A stretch of DNA of 64,000 nt from Pseudomonas putida (GTDB lineage Bacteria; Pseudomonadota; Gammaproteobacteria; Pseudomonadales; Pseudomonadaceae): contig NZ_CP113097.1 in the NCBI RefSeq assembly GCF_026625125.1, forward strand, positions 2,542,001 to 2,606,000. The letters are read 5' to 3'. Position 1 is the stretch's first letter, and each line of letters starts with the position of its first letter. A program made the position numbers and the translations under genes. This document shows positions 1 through 8,627 of this stretch, in pieces. The notes below the pieces were generated by a model that did no database searches, was not told the origin of the DNA, and worked only from the letters and a program-made list of their open reading frames with translations.

Positions 1-133
1 CCCACTTGTCATCGGGCATCTGGCCGCCTTGACGTCCCTCTTCCCATGCTTTGTTCGGGTCGTTGGAAACCTGGTCCGGGTTGTGTTGTGGAGTGCCGCC
101 TTGTTGTCCACTTTTGCCTTGATCGTTAGCCAT
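1..133 (-). CDS. KGG-type general stress protein (3' end beyond window)
   Basis: The first 44 residues of a small hydrophilic protein are visible. It starts MANDQGKSGQQGG and contains PNKAWEEGRQGG, a glycine-rich, Lys/Gln-rich composition typical of the KGG / conidiation-specific-10-like stress proteins. These are small unstructured cytosolic proteins induced in stationary phase or under stress; their molecular role is poorly defined. The ATG at 133 is preceded by GAGGTG at a good spacing. The gene runs off the left edge, so length and C-terminus are unknown. A 6-bp stem (ACACAG/CTGTGT, 155-172) lies just upstream and may be part of its promoter region. Confidence 0.75.
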   Translation of the reverse strand, partial: MANDQGKSGQQGGTPQHNPDQVSNDPNKAWEEGRQGGQMPDDKW

Positions 134-313
134 GATCTTGCACCTCGTGAATTCACACAGAAAAGGCTGTGTTTAATTCCGACGCTGGGTGCAAGGCACT
201 CGCTCCCTCTACTTTTGTATTAACCGACGGGGTGCGCGAATGAATGTGAAGCTAGATGTATTGCGCCGTAAAAGCCGCTTGGCCAATAGGCCGGGCGGTG
301 GCCATGAGCGTGT

Positions 314-1513
314 TCAGGCGACGTTGAAGACATGCCTCAGGTACGCCACGAAGTTCTCATCGCGGCATTGAGTCTTGCCTGGGCTGTCACTGATCTTGGC
401 CACCGGCGCGCCGTTGCAGGCCGTCATCTTGATCACCATGTTCATTGGCTCGACGCCGGGGATATCGCAGGTCAGATTGGTACCAATGCCAAAGCTCACA
501 TTGATGCGACCGTGCAAGGCCCGGTACAGCTCAAGTGTCTTGGCGAAGTTGAGCCCATCGGAAAATATCAGCGTCTTGCCTTGCGGGTCGATGCCCAATT
601 GCTCGTAGTGGGCGATGGCCTTTTCGGCCCAGGCCAGTGGGTCGCCCGAGTCATGGCGCAGGCCATCGAACAGCTTGGCGAAGTACAGGTCGAAGTCGCC
701 CAGGAACGCGTCCATGGTGATGCAATCGGTCAGCGCGATGCCCAGCAGCCCACGGTATTCGCGCACCCAGCACTCGAGCGCGGCAGCCTGGCTGTCGACC
801 AGGCGCGGGCCAAGTTGCTGGTGGGCCATGAACCATTCGTGGGCCATGGTGCCGATGGGCTTGAGCTCATATTCGCGGGCCAGGTGCACATTACTGGTAC
901 CAACGAAACGCCCCGGAAAATCGCGCTTGAGTGTATGTACCACGGCTTCCTGCACACGGTATGAAAAGCGCCGCCGCGTACCAAAATCGGCCAGCTGCAG
1001 GCCTGCCAACTCGTCGGCACTGGCTTGCGCCTTGAGCCAGTCCAGTTTCTGGTATAGCCGCTCGCCCACCTGTTCCATCACCACTTCGCGATAGCGGTAG
1101 CGGTTGCGCACCTCGCTGATGATGGCCAGCAGCGGGATCTCGTAGAGAATCACGTGCAACCAGGGCCCGCGCACGCGAATCGCCAGTTGCCCAGCGTCAT
1201 CCAGGCCGACCTGGACATAGCGCAGGTTGAAGCGGAACAGGCTGAGGAAGCGGATGAAGTCCGGCTTGATGAACGGGATTTTCTCCAGATAGGCCAGTTG
1301 GTCGTGGGTGACTGTGACGTCGGCCAGTTGCTCCACCTGATAGCGAATCTCGGCCAGGTAGGGGGCGAGGTCCTCGCCGTTACGGCAGCGAAACTCCCAT
1401 TCCACCTCGGCGTTGGGGTAGTTGTGCAGCACCGCCTGCATCATGGTGATCTTGTAAAAGTCGGTATCCAGCAGGTTCTGGATGATCCGTGGGCCGAAAA
1501 CGCTTTCGCTCAT
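314..1513 (-). CDS. pncB: Nicotinate phosphoribosyltransferase
   Basis: This cytosolic enzyme makes nicotinate mononucleotide from nicotinate and PRPP with ATP hydrolysis, the committing step of the Preiss-Handler NAD salvage route. The 399-residue protein has the family length. It has the typical N-terminus ([19 protein letters not shown]), the central [10 protein letters not shown]...GTMAHEW segment with the conserved histidine, and FSDGLNF in the PRPP-binding half. The ATG at 1513 was chosen because it overlaps the pncA stop (ATGA, 1510-1513), a translational-coupling arrangement, and because upstream in-frame codons lie inside pncA. It forms a two-gene operon with pncA, probably under the NrtR-like repressor encoded divergently. 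Confidence 0.96.
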   Translation of the reverse strand: MSESVFGPRIIQNLLDTDFYKITMMQAVLHNYPNAEVEWEFRCRNGEDLAPYLAEIRYQVEQLADVTVTHDQLAYLEKIPFIKPDFIRFLSLFRFNLRYVQVGLDDAGQLAIRVRGPWLHVILYEIPLLAIISEVRNRYRYREVVMEQVGERLYQKLDWLKAQASADELAGLQLADFGTRRRFSYRVQEAVVHTLKRDFPGRFVGTSNVHLAREYELKPIGTMAHEWFMAHQQLGPRLVDSQAAALECWVREYRGLLGIALTDCITMDAFLGDFDLYFAKLFDGLRHDSGDPLAWAEKAIAHYEQLGIDPQGKTLIFSDGLNFAKTLELYRALHGRINVSFGIGTNLTCDIPGVEPMNMVIKMTACNGAPVAKISDSPGKTQCRDENFVAYLRHVFNVA

Positions 1514-2160
1514 GGGTGGACGTCCTTGATCAGAGAGAGCTGATGGTCGAGCGCGGCCTCGTCGCCGCAGAGGATGACGCCCTCTGCAGCCAGCGCGCCG
1601 CAGGCGGTAATGGCGCCTTCCTGAGTGAGGGCGCGGCAGGCCGGCAGGTACAGCAGCACCTGAAAGCCTGCCTGGCGTAGCTGCCGGGCGGTGGTCTTGA
1701 CGCAGTAGTCCAGGGCCAGGCCACCGACGATCACCGCGCCAACCTGCTGCACTTTGAGGTATTCGATGACTCCTGTGGAGCGCCGCTCGGCCAGGTCGTG
1801 GTAGCAGGCACCGTAGGGATGCAGGTCGGGTTCGACGCCTTTCCACACGAAGTAGTCGTAATCGATGGGGGCGGGCAGGCCGGGCAACAGTTCGAAGCCC
1901 GGCGTGCCTGGCACGCAGTGGCTGACCCAGGTCAGGTCGGCATTGGCCAGCGCCAGGGGTTGCAGCATTTGCCCAGGTTCTGTGACCACCCACGCAGCAT
2001 TGGCTGGGTGCGCGTCCTTGCTGCCCAGGCGCAGGTCGGCGCGTCGGGCCATTGCATTGAGGTCGGCGGCAATTTCATTGCCTTCGGGCACCGGCAATTC
2101 CTGTGGGGCATTGGCGGTGAAGCCGTTTTGCGCGTCGACATCGAAACTGGCGATTTTCAT
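1510..2160 (-). CDS. pncA: Nicotinamidase
   Basis: This enzyme deamidates nicotinamide to nicotinate, feeding PncB. The 216-residue protein is an isochorismatase-fold cysteine hydrolase. The catalytic triad is visible as Asp9 (VDAQNGF), Lys107 (VWKGVEP) and Cys153 ([10 protein letters not shown]). Likely metal ligands are Asp49 and His51 (SKDAHP), and His81 lies in SHCVPGTPG. It is the first gene of the pncA-pncB operon and its stop overlaps the pncB start by four bases. A palindromic element (2187-2205) sits 27 bp upstream of its ATG, where an NrtR-type repressor would block transcription. Confidence 0.96.
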   Translation of the reverse strand: MKIASFDVDAQNGFTANAPQELPVPEGNEIAADLNAMARRADLRLGSKDAHPANAAWVVTEPGQMLQPLALANADLTWVSHCVPGTPGFELLPGLPAPIDYDYFVWKGVEPDLHPYGACYHDLAERRSTGVIEYLKVQQVGAVIVGGLALDYCVKTTARQLRQAGFQVLLYLPACRALTQEGAITACGALAAEGVILCGDEAALDHQLSLIKDVHP

Positions 2161-2186
2161 GGGGCTCTCCTCGCTGGGCTGGTCAT

Positions 2187-2205
2187 ATATTCCACCTGGT
2201 GGTGT
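2187..2205. promoter_or_regulatory. Putative NrtR operator near pncA
   Basis: CCACC-T-GGTGG is a perfect 11-bp palindrome at 2192-2202, inside ATATTCCACCTGGTGGTGT. The arm ATATTCCACC (2187-2196) is the exact reverse complement of GGTGGAATAT at 2262-2271 by the divergent nrtR gene. Two related sites flanking a divergent promoter region suggest one regulator binding both. Assignment to NrtR rests on gene context. Confidence 0.55.
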
Positions 2206-2261
2206 AAGTATGTCAAGTGCATATCCTGCTTGGAAAGATGCTTGCTCTAGTTAAGTGCTCT

Positions 2262-2277
2262 GGTGGAATATTGCACC
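2262..2277. promoter_or_regulatory. Putative NrtR operator near nrtR
   Basis: GGTGGAATATTGCACC is a 16-bp palindrome with one mismatched pair. It lies 21 bp upstream of the GTG start at 2299 and shares a 10-bp arm with the pncA-side element. This suggests autoregulation of the Nudix-type repressor. Confidence 0.55.
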
Positions 2278-2298
2278 ATTGAACAGTGGAGTCTTTTG

Positions 2299-3003
2299 GT
2301 GAGTACAGCCGAAGTCCTGGCCAGCGTCGATATCGTCGCTCTGCGTCTGGCCCACGAAGCCCAGCATCTGCAAGTGTTGTTGCATCGCCGCGAGCGCGAG
2401 CCCCATGCCGCTCAGTGGGCTTTGCCCGGGGTGCTGGTCAACGGCCGCACCCCGGACACCAGCCTGCAGGCCGCTGCCGAGCGCGCACTGGGTGAAAAAG
2501 CCCGGGTGCAGCCGCGCTACCTGGAGCAGGTCGGTACTGAAGGCAACGCGTTCCGGGACCCGCGTGGCTGGTCGTTGAGCACCTATTACCTGGCCTTGCT
2601 CGAGCCTCAGCAGCAGGTCGAAGGTGACCAGTTGGCCTTTTTTGACCTGGACAGTGTGTTGGGCCGCAAGGTGCTGCTGCCGTTCGATCACAACCTGCTG
2701 GTAGAACGTGCCCGCGAGCGGCTGGCGAGCAAGACGGTGTACAGCAGCCTGCCGCTGAACCTGCTGGCCGAGAAGTTCACGGTGCTCGATGCATTGGGCG
2801 CGATGCAGGCGTGCCTGGGCCAGGCGGTGAACAACACCTCGCTGCGCAAGCGCCTGGAGCGACTTCGCGAGCTGGGTTGGGTGCGCGATACGGGGGAGAA
2901 GAATCAGCCACGGCTCGGCCGGCCGCAGCAGTTGTATCAATATACGCCACAAGGTGACCGGCCGTTCATGTTCGACCGTAGCCTGCTGCCGGAGGGCTCA
3001 TAG
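2299..3003 (+). CDS. nrtR: NrtR-type Nudix-domain transcriptional repressor of NAD salvage
   Basis: Residues ~8-140 resemble a Nudix domain (VALRLAHEAQHLQVLLHRRE, then ALPGVLVNGR). The Nudix box is degenerate: the expected RE..EE..G residues are not present, so catalysis is unlikely. The C-terminal ~80 residues (FTVLDALGAMQACLG ... LRKRLERLRELGWV) form a winged helix. This fusion is the signature of NrtR, which represses NAD biosynthesis genes and senses ADP-ribose-type nucleotides through the Nudix fold. The GTG at 2299 is preferred: GTGGAG lies 7 bases upstream, and the earlier in-frame GTG at 2263 falls inside the operator palindrome. It is divergent from pncA-pncB, its predicted target. 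Confidence 0.85.
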   Translation: MSTAEVLASVDIVALRLAHEAQHLQVLLHRREREPHAAQWALPGVLVNGRTPDTSLQAAAERALGEKARVQPRYLEQVGTEGNAFRDPRGWSLSTYYLALLEPQQQVEGDQLAFFDLDSVLGRKVLLPFDHNLLVERARERLASKTVYSSLPLNLLAEKFTVLDALGAMQACLGQAVNNTSLRKRLERLRELGWVRDTGEKNQPRLGRPQQLYQYTPQGDRPFMFDRSLLPEGS

Positions 3004-3097
3004 TGTTCAGCCCCCGCGCGTTTCACTCGATGGCCAGCGGAGAGCGACACAAACCCTGAGCAGCCTGCGCCGCCCAGGGTGGTAGAAGGCCTGCCCG

Positions 3098-3304
3098 TCA
3101 CGGCGTTTGGTCGGAGCTTCCCTTGCTCGGCGTTGGCAGATTTTCAGCCGGTATCCTTTGCGCTGGCTGACACCCTGCAGAGCAGCTGCCACACGCGTCA
3201 CTTGCGCAACCACCAGTTGCCGACGATCTCAAACGGCGCCACAGGCTGCGCGCGCAGCCGAGCAGCACGAGCGCTACGATGGCGTATTGCACCAGGAGGC
3301 TCAT
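3098..3304 (-). CDS. FeoB-associated Cys-rich membrane protein (FeoC-position gene)
   Basis: A 68-residue protein starts at the ATG that overlaps the feoB stop (ATGA, 3301-3304). An N-terminal transmembrane helix (MSLLVQYAIVALVLLGC) is followed by basic residues and a cysteine cluster (GGCASDACGSCSAGC, five Cys including Cys17). The FeoB-associated Cys-rich protein family has this build: one helix, then a soluble tail with Cys pairs. The family is thought to act with FeoB in ferrous iron uptake; direct biochemical proof is thin. The tight coupling to feoB supports the call. It is not the winged-helix FeoC of enterobacteria. Confidence 0.75.
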   Translation of the reverse strand: MSLLVQYAIVALVLLGCARSLWRRLRSSATGGCASDACGSCSAGCQPAQRIPAENLPTPSKGSSDQTP

Positions 3305-5127
3305 GAGGCGGCCCGAACGATGCTGTAGGTCAGCCACGCCATGACGTAGGCCACAACGAACATGTAGCCAAACGCCAAACCCACCTGCCGCCAGCTGGCA
3401 GTCTCCTTGCGGATCACCGCCAAGGTCGACATGCATTGAGGCGCGAATGCGAACCAGACCATCAGCGACAGCGCGCTGGCCATCGAGATCTGCGCCGACA
3501 ACACGTGGCCAAGTGACGACACATCCTCGGCGCTGGCCACTGAATACACCGTCGCCAGCGTTGCCACCGCCGTTTCCCTGGCTGCGAAAGCCGGGATCAG
3601 TGCCAGGGTAATCTGCCAGTTGAAACCCAGCGGAGCAAAAAGCGGCTGCAGGGCTTTGCCCAGATAGCCCGCCACGCTGTAATCGATCGCGGCCCCGGCT
3701 GCACCGGCGGGGGGCGCTGGGAATGTCGAGATGAACCACATGACGACGGTGAGGGCCAGGATCACCCCGGTGAGTTTCTTCAGAAACAGATAACCACGCT
3801 CCCACAGTCTCTGGGCCAGGTCCCTTGCGCAGGGCATCCTGTAGGCCGGCAGCTCCATCAGTAGCAGTGGTTGCGCCATGGCCGTGGGCCTCAGGCGCTT
3901 GCATACCCAGCCTACGGCCATGGCGCCGACGATCCCCAGCACATACAGCGCAAGCAGTACCAGCCCCTGCAAGCCGAGCACGCCTGCTATGGTCTTGTCG
4001 GGTATCACCGCGCCTATCAGAAGGGCATACACCGGCAAGCGTGCCGAGCACGTCATCAGCGGCGCTACCAGTATGGTTGTGAGCCGGTCGTAGCGGTCGC
4101 TGATGCTGCGTGCCCCGATGATGCCCGGGATGGCGCAGGCAAAGCTCGACAGCAAAGGGATGAACGAGCGGCCCGACAGGCCCACCCCTCGCATCAGTCG
4201 ATCGAGTATGAACGCTGCGCGGGGCAGATAACCGGATTCCTCCAGAACGAAAATACAGAAGAACAGCACCAGAATTTGCGGCATGAAACCCAACACGGTG
4301 CCCAGGCCACCGATCAACCCGTCGCACAGCAACCCTTGTAGCGGGCCGGCAGGTAGAAGGGTGCGGGTCAGCGTTGCCAGCAGGTCGAAACCGTCAGCGA
4401 TGGCGTCAGTGATGGGTTTACCCACCAGGTAGACGCTTTGGAAAACCACCAGCATGACCGTCAACAGCACTAAAGGGCCCACCAGGGGGTGGATCAGCCA
4501 TCGGTCAATGGCATCTACGCGTGTATCACCCACCTGCGGGGTTACCACGCAGGTGGCGAGAATCTGACGAACCCGGGTGTGCAGGTCCTCTTCCATCGGT
4601 ACCGCTGCAACCTGGTGTTCGCAGGGTGCATCGAGCGCCTTGAGCAGCTCGTCAGCCCCGTCGCGACGAACGGCGATGGTTTGCACGACAGGCGCATTCA
4701 GCGCCGCTGACAGCTTGCGGGTGTCGATGCATATACCGCGCTTGCGCGCAGCATCGGCCATGTTCAAGACCAGGATGATGGGGATGTCGTAACGTTGGAC
4801 TTCAAGGACGAAACGCAGGTGCAAACGCAGGTTGGTGGCGTCTACGACGCACAGCAGCAAATCGGGGCGAGCCTCGCCGGGGTAGTCGCCCTGAAGCACG
4901 CGCAGTGTCACCCGTTCATCGTCGCTGACGGCAGACAGGCTGTAGGTGCCCGGCAAATCGAGAACCCGGCATGCGCGGCCTGACGCTGTGCGAAGCACGC
5001 CCTCTTTGCGCTCGACCGTCGCGCCAGCATAGTTCGCCACCTTTTGCCGCGCACCGGTGAGCACGTTGAAGAGGGCTGTCTTTCCGCAATTCGGGTTGCC
5101 GACCAGGGCTAAGCGGGTCCCGGACAT
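3301..5127 (-). CDS. feoB: Ferrous iron transport protein B
   Basis: Inner-membrane Fe2+ permease with an N-terminal cytosolic GTPase. The G motifs are visible: GNPNCGKT (residues 10-17), DLPG (57-60), NMAD (122-125). A guanine-dissociation-inhibitor segment follows to ~205, then the hydrophobic permease. Both Gate repeats carry their hallmark motifs (FACAIPGIIGAR and FAFAPQCMSTLAVIRKET). At 608 residues it is shorter than the ~770-residue enterobacterial FeoB; the loss appears to be in the loops and C-terminal region, since both gates are present. Start ATG 5127 overlaps the feoA stop (TGATG). It is the middle gene of feoA-feoB-Cys-rich protein. Confidence 0.95.
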   Translation of the reverse strand: MSGTRLALVGNPNCGKTALFNVLTGARQKVANYAGATVERKEGVLRTASGRACRVLDLPGTYSLSAVSDDERVTLRVLQGDYPGEARPDLLLCVVDATNLRLHLRFVLEVQRYDIPIILVLNMADAARKRGICIDTRKLSAALNAPVVQTIAVRRDGADELLKALDAPCEHQVAAVPMEEDLHTRVRQILATCVVTPQVGDTRVDAIDRWLIHPLVGPLVLLTVMLVVFQSVYLVGKPITDAIADGFDLLATLTRTLLPAGPLQGLLCDGLIGGLGTVLGFMPQILVLFFCIFVLEESGYLPRAAFILDRLMRGVGLSGRSFIPLLSSFACAIPGIIGARSISDRYDRLTTILVAPLMTCSARLPVYALLIGAVIPDKTIAGVLGLQGLVLLALYVLGIVGAMAVGWVCKRLRPTAMAQPLLLMELPAYRMPCARDLAQRLWERGYLFLKKLTGVILALTVVMWFISTFPAPPAGAAGAAIDYSVAGYLGKALQPLFAPLGFNWQITLALIPAFAARETAVATLATVYSVASAEDVSSLGHVLSAQISMASALSLMVWFAFAPQCMSTLAVIRKETASWRQVGLAFGYMFVVAYVMAWLTYSIVRAAS

Positions 5128-5378
5128 CAGACGCCTACCTCCACCACGATGCGCATGGCTTCATTACGGCGCAGCGCGAAGCGGGTGCCGGCAACCTGTA
5201 CCAGAATGGGGTCTGCTCCCCACGGTGCGCGCGCCACTACCGTTACAGGTTCACCGGGGACAAATCCGATATCCTGCAGGCGCTGGCTGAGGCAATCAGA
5301 GGTGTCCGCCTTCAGAACCTCGGTGACGAACGCTTTTTGCTGATGCGGCAAATCGCACAGATACATCGAACTACCCAT
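5127..5378 (-). CDS. feoA: Ferrous iron transport protein A
   Basis: 83-residue cytosolic SH3-like protein. The pattern CLSQRLQDIGFVPGEPVTVVARAPWGADPILVQVAGTRFALRRNEA (read in two halves, ~29-74) fits FeoA, which binds FeoB and promotes Fe2+ transport. It is the first gene of the feo operon and shares one base with feoB. The 158-bp region upstream separates it from the divergent pheC-like gene and holds a perfect 16-bp palindrome (5439-5454). No clear Fur or Anr box was recognised there. Confidence 0.92.
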   Translation of the reverse strand: MGSSMYLCDLPHQQKAFVTEVLKADTSDCLSQRLQDIGFVPGEPVTVVARAPWGADPILVQVAGTRFALRRNEAMRIVVEVGV

Positions 5379-5438
5379 GATGTTAATGATTCGGATTTGC
5401 GTTGATGCTATTGGCCGCGCAGGCCAGATACAAGGAAT

Positions 5439-5454
5439 GTGAAGATATCTTCAC
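5439..5454. promoter_or_regulatory. Perfect 16-bp palindrome between feoA and pheC-like gene
   Basis: GTGAAGATATCTTCAC equals its own reverse complement over all 16 bases. It lies 61 bp upstream of feoA and 83 bp upstream of the pheC-like ATG, a suitable place for a dimeric regulator controlling one or both. It matches no regulator consensus that I know. Confidence 0.5.
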
Positions 5455-5536
5455 GAAAGCCAGGCACCTGGTGTATCTGGTTTGAGCGCGAGGCGCAGAT
5501 GACGTTTATCAACCCTGCTCACAAGGACCTGACCGC

Positions 5537-6310
5537 ATGAAAGCACCCTTGACCTTCTGCCTGCTGGCAGCCATGACCGGCACGGCCCTGGCCGCGCCCC
5601 CCGTTTCGCGCCTCGATGAGGTGCTTCAGCGCGGTACGCTCAAGGTCTGCACGACGGGCGACTACAAGCCCTATTCTTCCCTGCGTGCGGACGGCAGCTA
5701 TGAAGGCATCGACATTGCCATGGCACAGTCCCTGGCCAAGAGCCTCGATGTGAACATTCAGTGGGTGCCCACCACCTGGAAAACCCTGATGCCGGACTTC
5801 CTGGGCCAAGGCTGTGACATTGCAGTCGGGGGCATTTCGGTGTCACTGGAGCGGCAGAGGAAGGCATTTTTCAGCGAGTCACTGGGCGTCGACGGCAAGA
5901 TCCCGCTGGTACGCTGCGCCGATGTGCAGCGTTATCAGACCGTGGCGCAAATCAACCAGCCCCAGGTCAGCGTGATCGAACCCGCTGGTGGCACCAACGA
6001 GGCGTTCGCACGGGCGCATCTGGGCCAGGCGAGCATACGCCTGCACGATAACGTGACGATTTTCGACGAGCTGCTGTCGGGCAAGGCCGATGTGATGATC
6101 ACTGACGCCAGCGAAGCCCGTTATCAGCAGAAGCTCAAACCCGGGTTGTGCGCGGTCAACCCGGAGCGCGCCATGCAATACAGCGAAAAAGCCTTCCTGC
6201 TGCCTCGTGATGATGTGGCCTGGAAAGGCTACGTCGACCAGTGGTTGCACCTGAGCGTGGCCAACGGCAGCTACGACAGCATCACTGCGCAGTGGCTGGC
6301 GGCGCCCTGA
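5537..6310 (+). CDS. pheC: Periplasmic cyclohexadienyl (arogenate/prephenate) dehydratase, PheC-like
   Basis: The 257-residue protein begins with a signal peptide (MKAPLTFCLLAAMTGTALAA, residues 1-20) and is built like a periplasmic solute-binding protein (GTLKVCTTGDYKPYS at 33-47). The EPAGGTNEAFA segment (~148-158) and KADVMITDASEARYQ (~183-197) are the signature of PheC, the SBP-derived enzyme that converts prephenate to phenylpyruvate and arogenate to phenylalanine in the periplasm of pseudomonads. An AAGGAC ribosome site precedes the ATG. It appears monocistronic. An amino-acid-binding transport protein is the alternative, but no transporter genes adjoin. Confidence 0.85.
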   Translation: MKAPLTFCLLAAMTGTALAAPPVSRLDEVLQRGTLKVCTTGDYKPYSSLRADGSYEGIDIAMAQSLAKSLDVNIQWVPTTWKTLMPDFLGQGCDIAVGGISVSLERQRKAFFSESLGVDGKIPLVRCADVQRYQTVAQINQPQVSVIEPAGGTNEAFARAHLGQASIRLHDNVTIFDELLSGKADVMITDASEARYQQKLKPGLCAVNPERAMQYSEKAFLLPRDDVAWKGYVDQWLHLSVANGSYDSITAQWLAAP

Positions 6311-6365
6311 GGCTGCCACAACCGCCCGTTTCCAGGCGATTGTGATCGTTGCGCCCTCTGCCAGG

Positions 6366-7778
6366 TCAGACAGCGGCGGCGAGCTTGGCGCTGGTCTGGC
6401 GACGGCGATAGGCACTGTCGCGGCTCGCCAGCCACCAGTACAGCGGCGAAGTGATCAGCAGGCCCACCAGCCAGGACAGGTCGGCGCCGTTGATGTGCTC
6501 GGAGATCGGCCCCACGTACAGCGGCGTGTTCATGAACGGGATCTGCACCACGATACCCACGGCATAGGCGGCCAGCGCCTGCGGGTTGTAGCGCCCGTAG
6601 ATACCGCCATCGACCTTGAAGATCGACTGGATGTCGTAGTCGCCCTTGTGAATCACATAGAAGTCGATCAGGTTGATCGCAGTCCACGGCACCAGCACCA
6701 CCAGCAACACCAGCACCATGTCGACGAAGTGGCCGATGAAGTCGGCTGAGGCAAACACTGCCACTACGCAGCAGGCCACCAGCACGATCAGCGACAGTAC
6801 CGCACGGCTCTTGGCGGTGGGGATCCAGCGGTAGGCGAAGGTCTGGATCAGGGTGATGATCGACAGCACTGCGCCGTAGAGGTTGAGAGCGTTGTGGCTG
6901 ATCACGCTGAGCAGGAACAGCACCAGCATGATCGGGCCGAGGGTGCCGGTGGCGAGCTTGACCGCATCCATGGTGTCCATGCCGGCGGGGATCGCCAGCA
7001 CCGCGACGGCGCCGAAGATGAACGATAGGCTCGAGCCCAGCGCCGACCCCAGGTAGGTGGTCCAGAAGGTCGAAGATACCTTCACGTCAGCCGGCAGGTA
7101 TCGCGAGTAGTCCGACACGTACGGGGCGAAGGCGATCTGCCACAGCGCCGCCAGCGACACCGTGGCCAGCCAGCCGGCCAGGTTGAAGCCGCCGCGGGTC
7201 AGGAAATCGTCGCTCTGCACGTGGCTGAAGATGTAGCCGAAGCCGACCACGATGCCGATGCCCAGTACCCAGGTGCCGATGCGGTTGAGTACGTGGATGA
7301 AGCGATAGCCGATGATGCCGATGATTCCCGAGCCCAGCGCGCCGATGACGATACCCACCGGTACCGGCACGCTGTCTACCACGCCATGCAGCGATTTGCC
7401 GGCCAGGACGATGTTGGAGGCGAAAAAGCCGATGTACATCACCCCGGCGATCACCACCACCAGCAGTGCCCCGAGCGAGCCGAACTGGGCGCGGCTCTGG
7501 ATCATCTGTGGGATGCCCATTTGCGGGCCCTGCGCCGAGTGCAGTGCCATCAACACGCCGCCGACCAGGTGGCCGACCAGAATGGCGACGATGCCCCACA
7601 GCAGGTTCAGGTGAAACAGCTGCACGCCGAGCGCGCCGGTGACGATGGGCAGCGGCGCGATGTTGCCGCCAAACCACAGCGTGAACAGATCCCTTACCTT
7701 TCCATGGCGGTCTTGTGGCGGCACGTAGCCGATCGTGTGTTTTTCTATGAGGGGTGCCGAATTGGCTGCACTGGTCAT
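6366..7778 (-). CDS. NCS1-family purine/cytosine permease, copy 1
   Basis: 470-residue inner-membrane protein with about 12 helices of the cytosine permease / NCS1 family. Family segments include FTLWFGGNIAPLPIVTGAL, FAPYVSDYSRYLP and ISHNALNLYGAVLS. NCS1 permeases import nucleobases, allantoin, hydantoins or related N-heterocycles by cation symport; substrate cannot be read from sequence. The ATG at 7778 has GGAG seven bases upstream and is preferred over one nine codons earlier. It is clearly paralogous to the permease at 21375-22781 (most segments align without gaps). No catabolic genes adjoin this copy, so its substrate is open. Confidence 0.88.
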   Translation of the reverse strand: MTSAANSAPLIEKHTIGYVPPQDRHGKVRDLFTLWFGGNIAPLPIVTGALGVQLFHLNLLWGIVAILVGHLVGGVLMALHSAQGPQMGIPQMIQSRAQFGSLGALLVVVIAGVMYIGFFASNIVLAGKSLHGVVDSVPVPVGIVIGALGSGIIGIIGYRFIHVLNRIGTWVLGIGIVVGFGYIFSHVQSDDFLTRGGFNLAGWLATVSLAALWQIAFAPYVSDYSRYLPADVKVSSTFWTTYLGSALGSSLSFIFGAVAVLAIPAGMDTMDAVKLATGTLGPIMLVLFLLSVISHNALNLYGAVLSIITLIQTFAYRWIPTAKSRAVLSLIVLVACCVVAVFASADFIGHFVDMVLVLLVVLVPWTAINLIDFYVIHKGDYDIQSIFKVDGGIYGRYNPQALAAYAVGIVVQIPFMNTPLYVGPISEHINGADLSWLVGLLITSPLYWWLASRDSAYRRRQTSAKLAAAV

Positions 7779-8065
7779 GACTGACTCCAAGGCAAGGTGG
7801 GGCATCGGGTGCTGCCCGGGTGCGTGCCGGCGAAGGGCGACGCGTTCTTGTTGGAGCGATGATGCGGGGAGCGGGGGGAAGGAGAAATTAGTAAATATGT
7901 GCCCATAAACCTTAAAAAACCTAAGGCTGACAAAAGGTTAAGAGGCCAGTGGTAGCAAAGAGCGCGCCACCGGGCTGGAAGGCGCGGGCTTGGCCGGTTC
8001 GGGCAGGCATGCGTGCATACGGGTGGGCGGTGTTGGTGCGAACTGCCCGATTGCAGTGCGCCCGG
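7779..8065. other. Non-coding region between permease and Lrp gene
   Basis: The right part lies downstream of the Lrp-type gene and the left part is the permease promoter region. An A/T-rich stretch (about 7885-7940) breaks the GC-rich background and is the likely promoter core of the permease. No clear operator, terminator or small gene was recognised. Confidence 0.5.
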
Positions 8066-8518
8066 TTACATCGGCAGTATCCGGTCCTGAATCACCTCTT
8101 TCATCACCAGGGTCGAACTCAAGCGCTTGACGTTGGGGATGCTGGTCAGTTGTTCGTCATACAGTTTCTGAAACGCCGGCAGGTCTTTTGCCACGACATG
8201 CAGCAGGTAGTCCGGATCTCCGAACAGCCGCTGCGCCTCGACGATCTGCGGTATTTCGCCCAGAGCCGCCTCAAAATCCGCCACTGGCTGACGGGTGACT
8301 TCGCGCAACGTGACGAACACCAGCGCGGCGAAGTTCAGCCCCAACGCGCTGGGTGCCAGGCGTGCGTGGTAACCGAGGATCGCCCCTGATTCCTCCAGCG
8401 CCTTTAGCCGCCGATGGCAAGGTGACAGGCTCAGCCCCACGCGATCGGCCAACTCGGTAACCGACAAACGACCATCTTTTTGCAGCTCGGCAAGTATCTT
8501 GCGGTCTGTCCTGTCCAC
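8066..8518 (-). CDS. Lrp/AsnC-family transcriptional regulator
   Basis: 150-residue regulator. The N-terminal HTH (ILAELQKDGRLSVTELADRVGLSLSPCHRRLKALEE, ~8-43) is followed by a RAM/AsnC ligand domain ending in VMKEVIQDRILPM. Family members sense amino acids and often control an adjacent exporter. Here the divergent neighbour is a LysE/RhtB exporter, a common pairing. GTG start at 8518 with GGAAG about 11 bases upstream. Likely function: activating or derepressing the exporter when an amino acid accumulates (inference from context). Confidence 0.9.
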   Translation of the reverse strand: MDRTDRKILAELQKDGRLSVTELADRVGLSLSPCHRRLKALEESGAILGYHARLAPSALGLNFAALVFVTLREVTRQPVADFEAALGEIPQIVEAQRLFGDPDYLLHVVAKDLPAFQKLYDEQLTSIPNVKRLSSTLVMKEVIQDRILPM

Positions 8519-8627
8519 GGGGAAAATTCTTCCACTAATAAGGCGTTGAGGGGGAATATACGAAAGATAATGCCCCGCTGGAATCCGTACGCTTTCCTCA
8601 CTCCAAATTCAGTGAAGGAAGTCTGAC

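Noticed and set aside
2263..2298. Upstream GTG start for the NrtR gene
   Set aside because: It falls inside the palindromic operator, and the GTG at 2299 has a better ribosome site.
5379..5430. Fur or Anr box upstream of feoA
   Set aside because: A weak ATCATTAA-like stretch is present, but it does not match either consensus well enough to call.
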